Below, piece after piece: positions 16,040-25,305 of a DNA stretch of 64,000 nucleotides (its first letter is position 1; every line of letters begins with the position of its first letter). The notes under the pieces are model-generated. The model was not told the origin of the DNA. It searched no databases and worked only from the letters and a program-made list of their open reading frames with translations. Location of the stretch: assembly GCA_947086895.1 (NCBI GenBank), contig CAMUAR010000010.1:1-64000 (forward strand), in the 5' to 3' direction. The stretch comes from an uncultured Lachnospiraceae bacterium. Its GTDB lineage: Bacteria > Bacillota > Clostridia > Lachnospirales > Lachnospiraceae. Both the position numbers and the translations under genes were made by a program.

Positions 16040-17443
16040 TTAGGATATCAGTTCTTTTATGCTGCCGACAAGGTAGAGAGAGCCTGCGATAAGAAAGATA
16101 AAATTCTGCTGCTTTGCAGTTTCTAACCCGTGGCAAAAAGCTTCTTCAAGAGAAGAAAAAGTTTTTACCGGAAGGTTTGTGAAGCGGCAGAATTGTTCTT
16201 TCAGCGCGTTTGGTTCAATTGCGCGTGGACCAGAAATGCTTGTAAGATAATACTGGCAAAAAAGTCTGCTCTCACAAATTTCACGGATCATAAGATTTGT
16301 ATCTTTTTCTTTTACAGCGGTGAACAGCAAAAGAACTTTATAATCTTTTGCAACTAGGCGCAGAGAGTCAAGAAGCATACAGATGCCGTCGGCGTTGTGC
16401 GCACCGTCCAAATAAACATTTGGATAAATTTGTTCCATGCGTCCTGCCCAGCAGGAATGTTCCAACGCTTTTTTCAGTATAGTATCATTTGTTTCTGACA
16501 CAGAATTTACCATGAACCAGAAAAAAGCACTGTTTTTAGGGGGGATTTGATTGGTAATATTTTGTAAAGAAATTCTGCTTTCAGTGTTTTTTTGCCCGCA
16601 GAGATATCTTGCCGCCATATAAGCAATAGAGGCGTTTTCCATCTGATACAAAGCAGGGCTGTTTACGGTCAGCTGACAGGAAAACTCAGCAGTATCTGGT
16701 GAAATCGCAGCGGAAAACGAGAATGTAAGTTTTCCATCTTCCAGAGAAATCAGCTTGCAGTAATCGCGCCGAACGCCGAAATAGGGAATCTCTGCGGATA
16801 TCGCAGCAGATTCTACAACGTTGCAGACATCCGCTTCATTAGCACAGTAAATCAGAGGAGTTTTCGATTTGATAATACCGGCTTTTTCAGCAGCGATTTT
16901 TGCAAGCGTATCTCCAAGTATTTCTGTATGGTCAAAGCTGATTGATGTAATAATACACAAAACAGGATGATTTATTGCATTTGTGGAATCAAGCAAACCG
17001 CCAAGTCCAGTTTCCATCACAACATAGTCAACATTTTGCTCTGAATAATAGCACATTGCGACTGCAAAAAAGTAGTCAAAGTATGTGATGCCAGTATAGC
17101 CTTGTTCTGCGAGCAGACCAACAGCCGTTTGCACACGCACAAAACAGCTGGAAAAGTCTTTTTCGCGGATCCATTTTCTGTCAATCTGAATTCGCTCACG
17201 GGCATCAACAAGGTGAGGGGAAGTGAAAAGTCCAGTTCGAAAGCCGCAGGCGGTAAGCATATCTGCAAGAAAAGAGCAGACAGAACCTTTTCCGTTTGTC
17301 CCTGCAACATGGATAATATGGAGGGATTTTTCAGGATGACCAAGCAGGGAAAGAAGATGCGAAGCGTTCTCCCTTCCTGAATGTGTTCCGTATTTTCCTG
17401 TTTTATTGATAATTTCCATCGCTTTCTGAAAAGATACTTCCAT
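16040..17443 (-). CDS. folC: Bifunctional folylpolyglutamate synthase/dihydrofolate synthase
   Basis: 467 residues of the Mur-ligase-like FolC family. The P-loop is VAGTNGKGSV (46-55). Further landmarks are LFTSPHLVDARERI, YVVMETGLGGLLDSTN and VYLDGAHNADG, all in the expected order. The cytoplasmic enzyme adds glutamate to folates or dihydropteroate using ATP. The gene converges with the GGDEF/EAL gene, only 31 nt away. It lies 34 nt downstream of htrA on the same strand, so the two may be co-transcribed despite unrelated roles. The ribosome binding site is poor, and an in-frame Met ten residues in is an alternative start. Confidence 0.9.
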   Translation of the reverse strand: MEVSFQKAMEIINKTGKYGTHSGRENASHLLSLLGHPEKSLHIIHVAGTNGKGSVCSFLADMLTACGFRTGLFTSPHLVDARERIQIDRKWIREKDFSSCFVRVQTAVGLLAEQGYTGITYFDYFFAVAMCYYSEQNVDYVVMETGLGGLLDSTNAINHPVLCIITSISFDHTEILGDTLAKIAAEKAGIIKSKTPLIYCANEADVCNVVESAAISAEIPYFGVRRDYCKLISLEDGKLTFSFSAAISPDTAEFSCQLTVNSPALYQMENASIAYMAARYLCGQKNTESRISLQNITNQIPPKNSAFFWFMVNSVSETNDTILKKALEHSCWAGRMEQIYPNVYLDGAHNADGICMLLDSLRLVAKDYKVLLLFTAVKEKDTNLMIREICESRLFCQYYLTSISGPRAIEPNALKEQFCRFTNLPVKTFSSLEEAFCHGLETAKQQNFIFLIAGSLYLVGSIKELIS

Positions 17444-17477
17444 AAAAAATAGACCAGCCTTATTTAAAATTTTGTTT

Positions 17478-18890
17478 TTATTTGTTGATTTCTGCTCTGC
17501 TGCCGAGAACTACAGAGAGTTCATGTTCTGTATAAACGCCGTTTTCCATACGGTAGAGCGTGATGGATATTGTAGTTCCGCTGCGGTAGGAAGCAACTTT
17601 TTCTTGCAGCTGAGCGCGTGTTGTCACAGGGCTTTCATTGATGGCAGTGATAATATCTCCAGCATAAATGCCGTACTGCTCGGCAGCGCCGCCAGGAATA
17701 ACGCCAGCGATATAAACGCCAGCCGGGAAACCGTACAGGGAAGAAATATCGGATGTAATCTCTGTTTGCGAGAGATTGACGCCGAGGTAACCTTTTTCTT
17801 CTTCCGCCAGTATTTCACGGTTCATCAGTTCATTTAAAATGTCGATGGCGTTGCTGATCGGGATAGCGTATCCAATACCCTCCACAGATGTGCTGGAAAG
17901 TTTGGCTGTGTTGATGCCGATCACTTCTCCGTCTGTGTTAAGCAGCGCGCCGCCGCTGTTGCCAGGGTTGATGGCAGCAGTTACCTGAAGAGCAGTCAAG
18001 TTTGTTGTTTTTCCAGTGGTGGAATCCTTAACACTGATTTCCCGCTCTTTTGCGCTTAAGTAGCCGACGGTTGTCGTCTGACCATAGCCGAGTGCGTTGC
18101 CGATGGCAATTACCATCTGCCCGACCTTCATAGAATCGGAATCGCCAAGTTTTGCATGACGAAGCAGCGATTTTGTCTCCTGAGGAATATCGGAGAGCGC
18201 GACAGAGACGATGGCAAGGTCGGCGGCTTCATCGGTGCCGCGCACAGATGCGTCAAGTACCGTGCCGTCTGGAAAGGTTACTTTTGTTGTCAGCGCACTG
18301 TCAACAACATGGTTGTTTGTGGCGATCAATAACTCCTTGTCGTTTTCTCCAACAATAATTCCAGAGCCGGAACCTTCCTTGGAGCCTTCGTACAAATAGC
18401 CGAAAAAGCTCGTGGAACTGCGGAAGGTGCAGGAGATGGAAACAAGGGACGGCATCGCGTTTTCCACAATGGAAGAGACATCGCAGGTTGCGACAGATGC
18501 AAAGGATGCGGTTGAGGTGGAAGCAATGATCGGAGTTTTGCCCTGATTTATACTTTGCAGGTTGGCGCCGGAAGATTCGTAGGACGGGCGGTCAGCTGGG
18601 TTAAGCAGGTAGTAAAGTTCATGAAATCCGATAAATGTACCTGCTGCCACCGCGCCGAAAATCACAGCATAAACGACGAGAGACGCCAATTTTTTTAGAG
18701 TTTTCACTGCTTTGCCAGGTTCTTTTTTTGTACTCTCCTGAATGATTTTTTCTCCTGAGATAAACATTGCGCCCGCGGCGGCTGGAGGTTGTAAAGACTC
18801 TTCTATTTCCTGATTGACTGTGCAGGAATTCGCAGGATCTGTTTGACGATCCGCCCAGAAACTGTATTCTTCGTTGTTGTTTTCGGCCAT
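17478..18890 (-). CDS. Membrane-anchored HtrA/DegP-type serine protease
   Basis: 470 residues. An acidic cytoplasmic N-terminus is followed by one membrane helix (about 67-96), a trypsin-like domain (about 135-345) and one PDZ domain (about 365-460). The triad is H194 (TNNHVV), D224 (EAADLAIV) and S312 (NPGNSGGAL). It should act outside the membrane on misfolded surface proteins. GGAGG lies 6 nt before the ATG. The gene is divergent from the sugar transferase gene, with a 294-nt shared upstream region. The long N-terminal cytoplasmic extension of about 65 residues is Glu/Gln-rich and unremarkable for Clostridial members. Confidence 0.92.
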   Translation of the reverse strand: MAENNNEEYSFWADRQTDPANSCTVNQEIEESLQPPAAAGAMFISGEKIIQESTKKEPGKAVKTLKKLASLVVYAVIFGAVAAGTFIGFHELYYLLNPADRPSYESSGANLQSINQGKTPIIASTSTASFASVATCDVSSIVENAMPSLVSISCTFRSSTSFFGYLYEGSKEGSGSGIIVGENDKELLIATNNHVVDSALTTKVTFPDGTVLDASVRGTDEAADLAIVSVALSDIPQETKSLLRHAKLGDSDSMKVGQMVIAIGNALGYGQTTTVGYLSAKEREISVKDSTTGKTTNLTALQVTAAINPGNSGGALLNTDGEVIGINTAKLSSTSVEGIGYAIPISNAIDILNELMNREILAEEEKGYLGVNLSQTEITSDISSLYGFPAGVYIAGVIPGGAAEQYGIYAGDIITAINESPVTTRAQLQEKVASYRSGTTISITLYRMENGVYTEHELSVVLGSRAEINK

Positions 18891-19184
18891 AACGTTCCTC
18901 CGTTTTTGCTGAGATTTACACCTATTCTTTTGGTTTTGCCTGCTTTCTAGTTGAAAAATTTTTAATTTTGTATATAATCAGTTACAGCATAGCAAAATTT
19001 TGTGATGAAAGTGTGAACGAATGAAGAACAGAGTGAGGCTGCATAGCAAAAATAAGAAATATTTAGGATTTCTTAAGATTTTTGTCATTGTGTTGCAGAG
19101 AGAAATAAGGTATTCTGGAAACGTAGGCTGCAATTGGGATGAAATCCAAAATTGCGGGCATTAGAAAAAAGAGGCTTACAAAAA

Positions 19185-20609
19185 ATGATTAAAGATAATC
19201 AGAGAACATTAAACAGACTGCATATTGTTATCGATGGTATTTTGATTGCACTGGCGTATTTGCTGGCTTACGAGCTGCGATTTCGAATATTTGTAAATGT
19301 TCCGCTGTTTGAACTTGCGGAAAATGTTCGTTATTACGCGCTGAGATACTATGCCAGGTATCTTTATATTTTGGTGCCGGGCTATCTTGTGATCTATTCA
19401 AACTGCGGGTTATATCGCCCGAAGCGCGGGGGAGGAAGCAGATTAGAATACTGGAATCTTTTTAAGGCGAATATCCTTGGACTTTTGGTATTTATCACAA
19501 TAATCTACGCATCGAAAGAAAACGATTTTTCGCGTGGAATGATATTTGTTATTTTTCCGGTCGTGAATTATATGTTTGGGGTTACGTTTCGCAGTATTCT
19601 TGCAAAGATTTTAAGAGGAATGCGAAAAAGAGGTTTTAACCAGAAGCATATTTTGGTTGTCGGGTACAGCCGTACAGCAGAGGCATATATTGACCGTATT
19701 CGCCAGAACCCGCAGTGGGGATATCACATCCACGGGATTTTGGACGACAATATGGAAGTCGGAACGATGTACAAAAAAGTTGCTGTTATTGGAACATGTG
19801 ATGAGCTGGAGGATATGCTTGTAAACAACAATTTTGACGAGATTACAGTTACCCTTGGCATCAATGAATATTCAAAATTGGAGTACCTTGTCGGTATCTG
19901 TGAAAAGTCGGGAGTTCATACCAAATTTGTCCCAGATTACCGCGGAATTATCCCTACAGTTCCAGTTACAGAAGATATGGATGGACTGCCGGTGATCAAT
20001 ATAAGAAATGTTCCGCTGTCCAGTTTGTTTAACCGCATTGTCAAAAGGACGTTCGATTTGGTCGGCGCGGTGCTGATGCTTATTGTTGCTGGTATACCAA
20101 TGATTATTATTGCTCTTTTGGTCAAAGGCACGTCAAGGGGACCGATTATTTTTTCTCAGGTTCGGGTCGGACTGCACAACAAAGAGTTTCGAATGTACAA
20201 GTTTCGGTCGATGTGCCAGCAGGCAGAGTCGAGTGAAAAAAAGGCGTGGACGACAGCAAATGATGTTCGAGTGACAAAGATTGGGCGTATTTTGAGAAAG
20301 ACAAGCCTGGACGAGCTTCCGCAGCTGTTTAACGTGCTGAAAGGGGACATGAGTCTGATTGGTCCAAGACCGGAAAGACCGTACTATGTAGCAAAATTTA
20401 AGGAGGAGATTCCGAGATATATGATTAAGCACCAGGTGAGACCAGGAATGTCCGGCTGGGCGCAGGTCAATGGTTACCGCGGGGATACTTCAATCAAAAA
20501 GCGCATTGAGTATGACTTATATTATATTGAAAACTGGTCCGTCGGGCTGGATGTTAAAATTTTGTTTTTAACAGTGTTTAAAGGGTTTATCAATAAAAAT
20601 GCATATTAG
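19185..20609 (+). CDS. Polyprenyl-phosphate sugar-1-phosphate transferase (WcaJ/WbaP-like)
   Basis: 474 residues. Four to five N-terminal helices (about 10-135) are followed by a CoA-binding-like Rossmann segment containing ILVVGYSRTAEAYI. The C-terminal bacterial sugar transferase domain has FDLVGAVLMLI, YKFRSM, LDELPQLFNVLKGDMSLIGP and RPGMSGWAQVNGYRG. It transfers hexose-1-phosphate from a UDP-sugar to undecaprenyl phosphate, the first step of exopolysaccharide repeat-unit synthesis, at the inner membrane face. The start at 19185 follows AGAGG; an upstream in-frame TTG (19152) lacks a site. Only 11 nt separate it from clpX. The rest of the glycan locus is not adjacent. Confidence 0.9.
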   Translation: MIKDNQRTLNRLHIVIDGILIALAYLLAYELRFRIFVNVPLFELAENVRYYALRYYARYLYILVPGYLVIYSNCGLYRPKRGGGSRLEYWNLFKANILGLLVFITIIYASKENDFSRGMIFVIFPVVNYMFGVTFRSILAKILRGMRKRGFNQKHILVVGYSRTAEAYIDRIRQNPQWGYHIHGILDDNMEVGTMYKKVAVIGTCDELEDMLVNNNFDEITVTLGINEYSKLEYLVGICEKSGVHTKFVPDYRGIIPTVPVTEDMDGLPVINIRNVPLSSLFNRIVKRTFDLVGAVLMLIVAGIPMIIIALLVKGTSRGPIIFSQVRVGLHNKEFRMYKFRSMCQQAESSEKKAWTTANDVRVTKIGRILRKTSLDELPQLFNVLKGDMSLIGPRPERPYYVAKFKEEIPRYMIKHQVRPGMSGWAQVNGYRGDTSIKKRIEYDLYYIENWSVGLDVKILFLTVFKGFINKNAY

Positions 20610-20620
20610 TGGAGGCACAG

Positions 20621-22108
20621 ATGAACAGTGAAGACGAAATAACCAAGAAGGATGAGGAGACGAAAAAAAAGATAAGGGAGGAGGTTTGCTATCTGTGCAG
20701 AAGACCGGAAAGCGCAGCGGGGAAGCTTTTGCATCTTCAGAAAAATATATGCGTTTGTCCAGACTGCCTGCAAAAATCGTTTGACATGATCGATCTACAG
20801 GGGCATCCGATGCTTGGCGGCAATTTTGACCCGATGATGTTCGCCATGGGAATGCCGCCGTTTTTGCAGCAAAACCAACAGAAAACGCGCCAGAAAAAAG
20901 TGAACGAAAACTCCGAACAGGAGAAGGAAGCGGAGAATGAAAAGAAAGCAGGAGCATTGCTATCTGTCCCTGCGCCGCACAAAATTAAGGAAAGGCTGGA
21001 CGAGTATGTTGTGGGACAAGAACAGGCAAAGAAGGCGATTGCCGTGGCTGTGTACAATCATTACAAACGCATCCGCGACGACCGAAAGGACGGTGTTGAG
21101 ATTGAGAAATCAAATATCTTGATGCTTGGACCGACGGGAAGCGGAAAAACATATCTTGTACAGACACTTGCAAAGCTCTTAAAAGTGCCGCTTGCGATCA
21201 CGGACGCCACTTCTCTGACAGAGGCGGGATATATTGGCGACGATGTGGAAAGCGTACTCTCCAAACTTCTGGCTGCTGCGAATAATGATGTGGAACAGGC
21301 AGAGCGGGGGATTGTGTTTATTGATGAGATTGACAAGATTGCAAAAAAGCGCAATACCAACAGCCGCGATGTCAGCGGCGAGGCAGTTCAGCAGGGATTG
21401 CTGAAACTTCTGGAAGGAGCGGATGTTGAAGTGCCGGTCGGCGCGACAAGCAAGAATGCGATGGTGCCGATGACAACGATAAGTACAAGAAATATCCTCT
21501 TTATCTGCGGTGGCGCATTCTCGGAACTTGGCAAGGTGATCCGCGAGCGGCTGAACAAGTCGGCGTCCATCGGCTTTATGGCAGATCTGCGCGATAAGTA
21601 CGATAAAGAGCGGAATATTTTAAAATATGCGACAGCGGAAGATTTGCGGGAATTTGGTATGATACCAGAATTTTTAGGAAGGCTTCCAGTTATTTGTACA
21701 TTAAATGATCTTGGCAAAGATATGCTGGTTGAAATTTTAACCAAACCGAAAAATGCAATTACGAAACAATATAAGAAATTGTTGGCAATGGATGAAGTTG
21801 ACCTGATTTTTGAGCAGGATGCGCTGGAGTTAATCGCGGAGCGAGCTTTGGAAAAAAAGACTGGCGCGCGTGCGCTGCGGGCAATTTTAGAAGAATTTAT
21901 GCTTGATATTATGTATGAAATACCAAAAGATGAAAATATTGGAAAAGTCCGAATTACAAGAGCGTATATCGAACAAAAAGGTGCGCCTGGAATTGAGCTG
22001 CGCAGCAATACTTTAGGACTTTTGCAAAGCAGTGAGGGGATGCTGGAAGAAGGCAAAAACAATAATTTAATCGTCCAAAATTCTGATACAAATGTGGTCA
22101 ATGGGTAA
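20621..22108 (+). CDS. clpX: ClpX-type AAA+ unfoldase (probable paralogue)
   Basis: 495 residues, longer than the usual 410-430. The N-terminal zinc domain has C23/C26 and C46/C49. A Met/Gln/Glu-rich insertion of about 60 residues follows before the AAA+ core. The core has Walker A GPTGSGKT (170-177), Walker B IVFIDEID (231-238), the pore loop GYIG (203-206) and the IGF loop (317-319) that docks ClpP, so it should feed a ClpP protease. GGAGG precedes ATG 20621. Neither clpP nor tig is adjacent, and the gene follows a sugar transferase and precedes a C39-like peptidase and a Csp-like protein. This suggests a second, context-specific ClpX rather than the housekeeping copy (inference). Confidence 0.85.
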   Translation: MNSEDEITKKDEETKKKIREEVCYLCRRPESAAGKLLHLQKNICVCPDCLQKSFDMIDLQGHPMLGGNFDPMMFAMGMPPFLQQNQQKTRQKKVNENSEQEKEAENEKKAGALLSVPAPHKIKERLDEYVVGQEQAKKAIAVAVYNHYKRIRDDRKDGVEIEKSNILMLGPTGSGKTYLVQTLAKLLKVPLAITDATSLTEAGYIGDDVESVLSKLLAAANNDVEQAERGIVFIDEIDKIAKKRNTNSRDVSGEAVQQGLLKLLEGADVEVPVGATSKNAMVPMTTISTRNILFICGGAFSELGKVIRERLNKSASIGFMADLRDKYDKERNILKYATAEDLREFGMIPEFLGRLPVICTLNDLGKDMLVEILTKPKNAITKQYKKLLAMDEVDLIFEQDALELIAERALEKKTGARALRAILEEFMLDIMYEIPKDENIGKVRITRAYIEQKGAPGIELRSNTLGLLQSSEGMLEEGKNNNLIVQNSDTNVVNG

Positions 22109-22209
22109 TCTTGTAAGGAAAGGAAGCCGAATCCGGTAGAAAATGTACGAAAAAACTGATAAGATATCTGCGTGGAACGGATAATGCAGTGACTTAACAG
22201 GAGGATATT

Positions 22210-23376
22210 ATGAAACGCAAAAATAAAAATCGGTTGACCAAGTTAATTATGATGGAACTTGTTTGCCTGGGCATAGTTTCTGTTGCAGTATTCACTCTTG
22301 TCCGCTGGTCCGGCGGCAGAGTGGAAGGAAATGAGGGTGATGCCGCTGGAGGCCGACAGCTGACAGTAACAGCTGCTCCAGATCCAGGAATAAACCAGAG
22401 CGATCATGAATCGGAAAATAAAGATGGGGAAAAAGAAAATTTAGAACCAACAATTGGTTCGACAGTTCCGACGAAAGAAGACGAGGAGGGGGTAACAGGA
22501 ACTCCTGTTCCTTCCATAACAGATATTCCTGCGGGAACATCCGCAGAACAGGTGACGGACGCACCGACCAAAACACCAGAAAAAGAGGAGAACAAACCAA
22601 CTCCGACAAAACAGCCGGAGGCGACTCCAACAAAGGAGCCGGCAACTCCAACGCCGCAGCCGACCAAAGCACCGGAGCCAACTCCGACAAAGGAACCGAC
22701 CAAGGCGCCGGAGCCAACTCCGACAAAAGAACCAACGAAGGCGCCGGAGCAATCTGAAATTGAGGAAAAACCGGGGATGGATATGGATTTTATCAATTCT
22801 TTATCCGAGCCGCAGTCCGGTGAGATCCTTGAAGCTGCTGGTGCAGTGCGCACCGTATTTTATCTTCAGACAGATTCCAGATGGGGAAATAAAATATACG
22901 GCGGCGAGGATACAATTGCGAAATATGGCTGTGGTCCAACTTCCATGGCAATTGTTGTCTCCAGTCTTACAAAGATTGGAATTGACCCGGAACAGATGTC
23001 AAAATGGGCGAAGGATAAAGGATACTGGTATCCAAAGAGCGGTTCGATCCACTCGATTGTAAACGGGACGGCAAAGGCGTTCGGTCTGGAATCCGAAGGA
23101 ATTGGAAACGACAGTTCGACGCCGGAAAAGATTAAAAAAGCGCTGAAAAACGGCGATATGGTAGTTGCTTTGATGGGGAAGGGACATTTTACAAAAGGCG
23201 GACATTTTATTGTTCTGCGCGGGATTACAGACAGTGGAAAAATTTTGGTTGCAGACTGCAACAGCAGAGATAACACGCTGGCAGAATGGGATTTAAAAAC
23301 TTTGACGGACGAGGCAAAGTGGGCTTCCGACGGCGGTCCGTTCTGGATTATCCGTAATCCGAATACAATAAAATAA
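22210..23376 (+). CDS. Secreted or anchored C39-like cysteine peptidase with Pro/Thr-rich linker
   Basis: 388 residues. One N-terminal hydrophobic helix (about 11-32) serves as signal or anchor. A low-complexity linker (about 50-185) is built from PTPTKEPTKAPE-type repeats. The C-terminal peptidase_C39_2-like domain (about 213-385) has C241 in KYGCGPTSMA, H332 in GGHFIVL and D349 in VADCNSR, a plausible papain-like triad. It lacks any ABC transporter, so it is not a bacteriocin exporter; a role in cell-wall or surface-protein processing is more likely. AGGAGG lies 6 nt before the ATG. It lies between clpX and the Csp-like gene and probably forms an operon with them. Confidence 0.8.
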   Translation: MKRKNKNRLTKLIMMELVCLGIVSVAVFTLVRWSGGRVEGNEGDAAGGRQLTVTAAPDPGINQSDHESENKDGEKENLEPTIGSTVPTKEDEEGVTGTPVPSITDIPAGTSAEQVTDAPTKTPEKEENKPTPTKQPEATPTKEPATPTPQPTKAPEPTPTKEPTKAPEPTPTKEPTKAPEQSEIEEKPGMDMDFINSLSEPQSGEILEAAGAVRTVFYLQTDSRWGNKIYGGEDTIAKYGCGPTSMAIVVSSLTKIGIDPEQMSKWAKDKGYWYPKSGSIHSIVNGTAKAFGLESEGIGNDSSTPEKIKKALKNGDMVVALMGKGHFTKGGHFIVLRGITDSGKILVADCNSRDNTLAEWDLKTLTDEAKWASDGGPFWIIRNPNTIK

Positions 23377-23381
23377 TCCTT

Positions 23382-23397
23382 TTGCGCGGAGGCGCAA
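23382..23397 (+). promoter_or_regulatory. Hairpin presenting the ribosome binding site in its loop
   Basis: TTGCGC (23382-23387) pairs perfectly with GCGCAA (23392-23397), leaving exactly GGAG in the loop, 7 nt before the ATG at 23399. It may tune translation of the Csp-like protein. Confidence 0.45.
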
Positions 23398-23398
23398 G

Positions 23399-25111
23399 AT
23401 GAATTGTAGAGAAGCTGTCTATTCAGAAGATGTTGCGGAATACTTTGTCCAGAGGTTTCAGGGGTTAGCTAGCCTTCAAAAACAGTATGGCGCTGATTGC
23501 ATTCAGGCGCTTGACGAAAGATATGCCGTTGTTTATATCCAATCTGCTGCGCTGATAAATTTTAACAACGAGTTTTCCAAAGTTTACCGGGCGGTGCCAA
23601 AGTGCTATACAGTGACGGATCAATTTGACTCAAGTTCTCAGGTTTCCGACCGAAACAGCGCAGCTGCATTGGAGGAGATAGGGGTGGCGCAGCTTCGCAG
23701 GCTCCCCTATCTTGATTTATATGGAAACGGAGTGATGATTGGATTTGTGGATACAGGGATCGATTACACACATCCGGCATTCCGAAATTCCGACGGCACA
23801 AGCCGAATTTATTCGATCTGGGATCAGACTGTGCAGGATGGAGTTTCACCAGCAGGATTTACTTACGGTCAAGAATATACGAAACTGGAGTTAAACCAAG
23901 CGTTATCTTCGGAAGAACCGCTGTCGCTTCTCCCGGAAACCGATGAGATCGGTCATGGAACTTTTGTGGCAGGAGTGGCAGCAGGCAATATAGAACGAAG
24001 CACAGATTTTTCTGGAGTTGCGCCGCAGACGGAAATTGTGATGGTAAAGTTAAAGCAGGCAAAGGAATATCTTCGCGATTTGTATGTAATACCGCAAGGC
24101 AAACCTTGTTTTCAGGAAACAGATCTAATATTTGGAGTACAGTATTTGATCCGAACTGCGGAGAAAGCAAATAAGCCCTTAGTGATCTGCATGACGCTTA
24201 ACACCAATTCTGGGGGGCATGACGGCGCTGGAATTCTGGATGAAATTTTAGACGATATAGGAGACCGTCATAATACATGTATTGTGACTTCAACGGGGAA
24301 TGAAGGAGGATATGGGCTGCACTATCATTCAAACGGTGTGCAGGAAAATGGATATGAAGAGGTAGAACTGCGGGTCGGGGAAGGGGAAAATGGTTTTACG
24401 ATGGAGCTGTGGGCGACCTCTCTAAACCAATATTCTATATCTGTAATATCTCCGACCGGAGAATTGATTAACCGGGAAATGAATCGAAGAAACCATACTC
24501 AAATTATGGATTTTCTTTTTGAAGATACGAAAATTTTTCTCGATTATTATATGGCTGAGAGCGCCAGTGGAACACAGCTGATTTTGATGCGGGTGCAGCG
24601 CCCTACATCGGGAATCTGGAGGTTTTTGGTTTATCAGGATCAGGAGTTTGGCGGAGCTTTTGATATATGGCTGCCAGTGCATACATTTTTGCAGGAAACA
24701 ACTTATTTTTTGCGCCCTGACCCGGATACCACAATTGCAAATCCAGGCAATACGGTTCGCATTATCACTGCTGCGTCTTACCAGATATCAGACCAATCCA
24801 TCTACCTGCATTCCGGCAGAGGATTTACCAGAAACAATCTTGTCAAGCCGGATATCGCCGCGCCGGGCATTGCTATTTACGGTCCGCGCACGGGCGGCGG
24901 ATATCGGATTGTATCAGGAGGCGGAGCTGCGGCGGCATTGACGGCAGGCGGCTGCGTGCTGCTTTTGGAATGGGCGATTGTGATGAAAAGACAGCCGGAG
25001 CTGCGCACGCAGAATGTTAAGCGCCTTTTGCGCGGAGGAGCGGAGCGGGAGGGCGTGACATATCCGAGCAGGGAATGGGGGGATTATGTTATTATAGTGT
25101 CGAGTTCGTGA
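23399..25111 (+). CDS. Csp-like subtilase (S8 family) lacking the catalytic serine
   Basis: 570 residues with the organisation of Clostridial Csp germination subtilases: no signal peptide, a prodomain-like N-terminus, an S8 domain from about residue 95, and a jellyroll-like insertion before the final motif. D118 (FVDTGIDY) and H186 (EIGHGTFVAG) are intact, and the oxyanion Asn segment STGNEGG is present. At the serine site, however, the usual SGTSxAAALTAG reads SGGGAAAALTAG (506-517), so residue 509 is Gly. The protein should therefore be a pseudoprotease, like C. difficile CspC, which functions in spore germination without catalysis. Whether this one does the same is inference. A partner active Csp is not in the window. 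Confidence 0.85.
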   Translation: MNCREAVYSEDVAEYFVQRFQGLASLQKQYGADCIQALDERYAVVYIQSAALINFNNEFSKVYRAVPKCYTVTDQFDSSSQVSDRNSAAALEEIGVAQLRRLPYLDLYGNGVMIGFVDTGIDYTHPAFRNSDGTSRIYSIWDQTVQDGVSPAGFTYGQEYTKLELNQALSSEEPLSLLPETDEIGHGTFVAGVAAGNIERSTDFSGVAPQTEIVMVKLKQAKEYLRDLYVIPQGKPCFQETDLIFGVQYLIRTAEKANKPLVICMTLNTNSGGHDGAGILDEILDDIGDRHNTCIVTSTGNEGGYGLHYHSNGVQENGYEEVELRVGEGENGFTMELWATSLNQYSISVISPTGELINREMNRRNHTQIMDFLFEDTKIFLDYYMAESASGTQLILMRVQRPTSGIWRFLVYQDQEFGGAFDIWLPVHTFLQETTYFLRPDPDTTIANPGNTVRIITAASYQISDQSIYLHSGRGFTRNNLVKPDIAAPGIAIYGPRTGGGYRIVSGGGAAAALTAGGCVLLLEWAIVMKRQPELRTQNVKRLLRGGAEREGVTYPSREWGDYVIIVSSS

Positions 25112-25234
25112 GAAGCCAGTAAAATAAAAGGATTCTTCTCATAAAATACCATAAAAATAGAATAATTTTAAAGTGATACAATGGTTTGATTTTATTTGAA
25201 ATCTTATATTGTTGTGTGCTCGCTATCAAATACA

Positions 25235-25263
25235 TTGACATTTGGGGTTATTTGTTGTACTAT
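25235..25263 (+). promoter_or_regulatory. Promoter of the Hsp70-like/GrpE-like operon
   Basis: TTGACA (25235-25240), a 17-nt spacer, and TACTAT (25258-25263). It lies 43 nt before the first start codon of the block. Confidence 0.7.
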
Positions 25264-25305
25264 TATTGGTATATTTTTAAAATAAGGATCGGAGCTTGAT
25301 GAGCA

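Noticed and set aside
22210..23376. C39-like peptidase as part of a bacteriocin exporter
   Set aside because: There is no ABC transporter domain in the protein or beside it, and the domain order is of the secreted C39_2 type.
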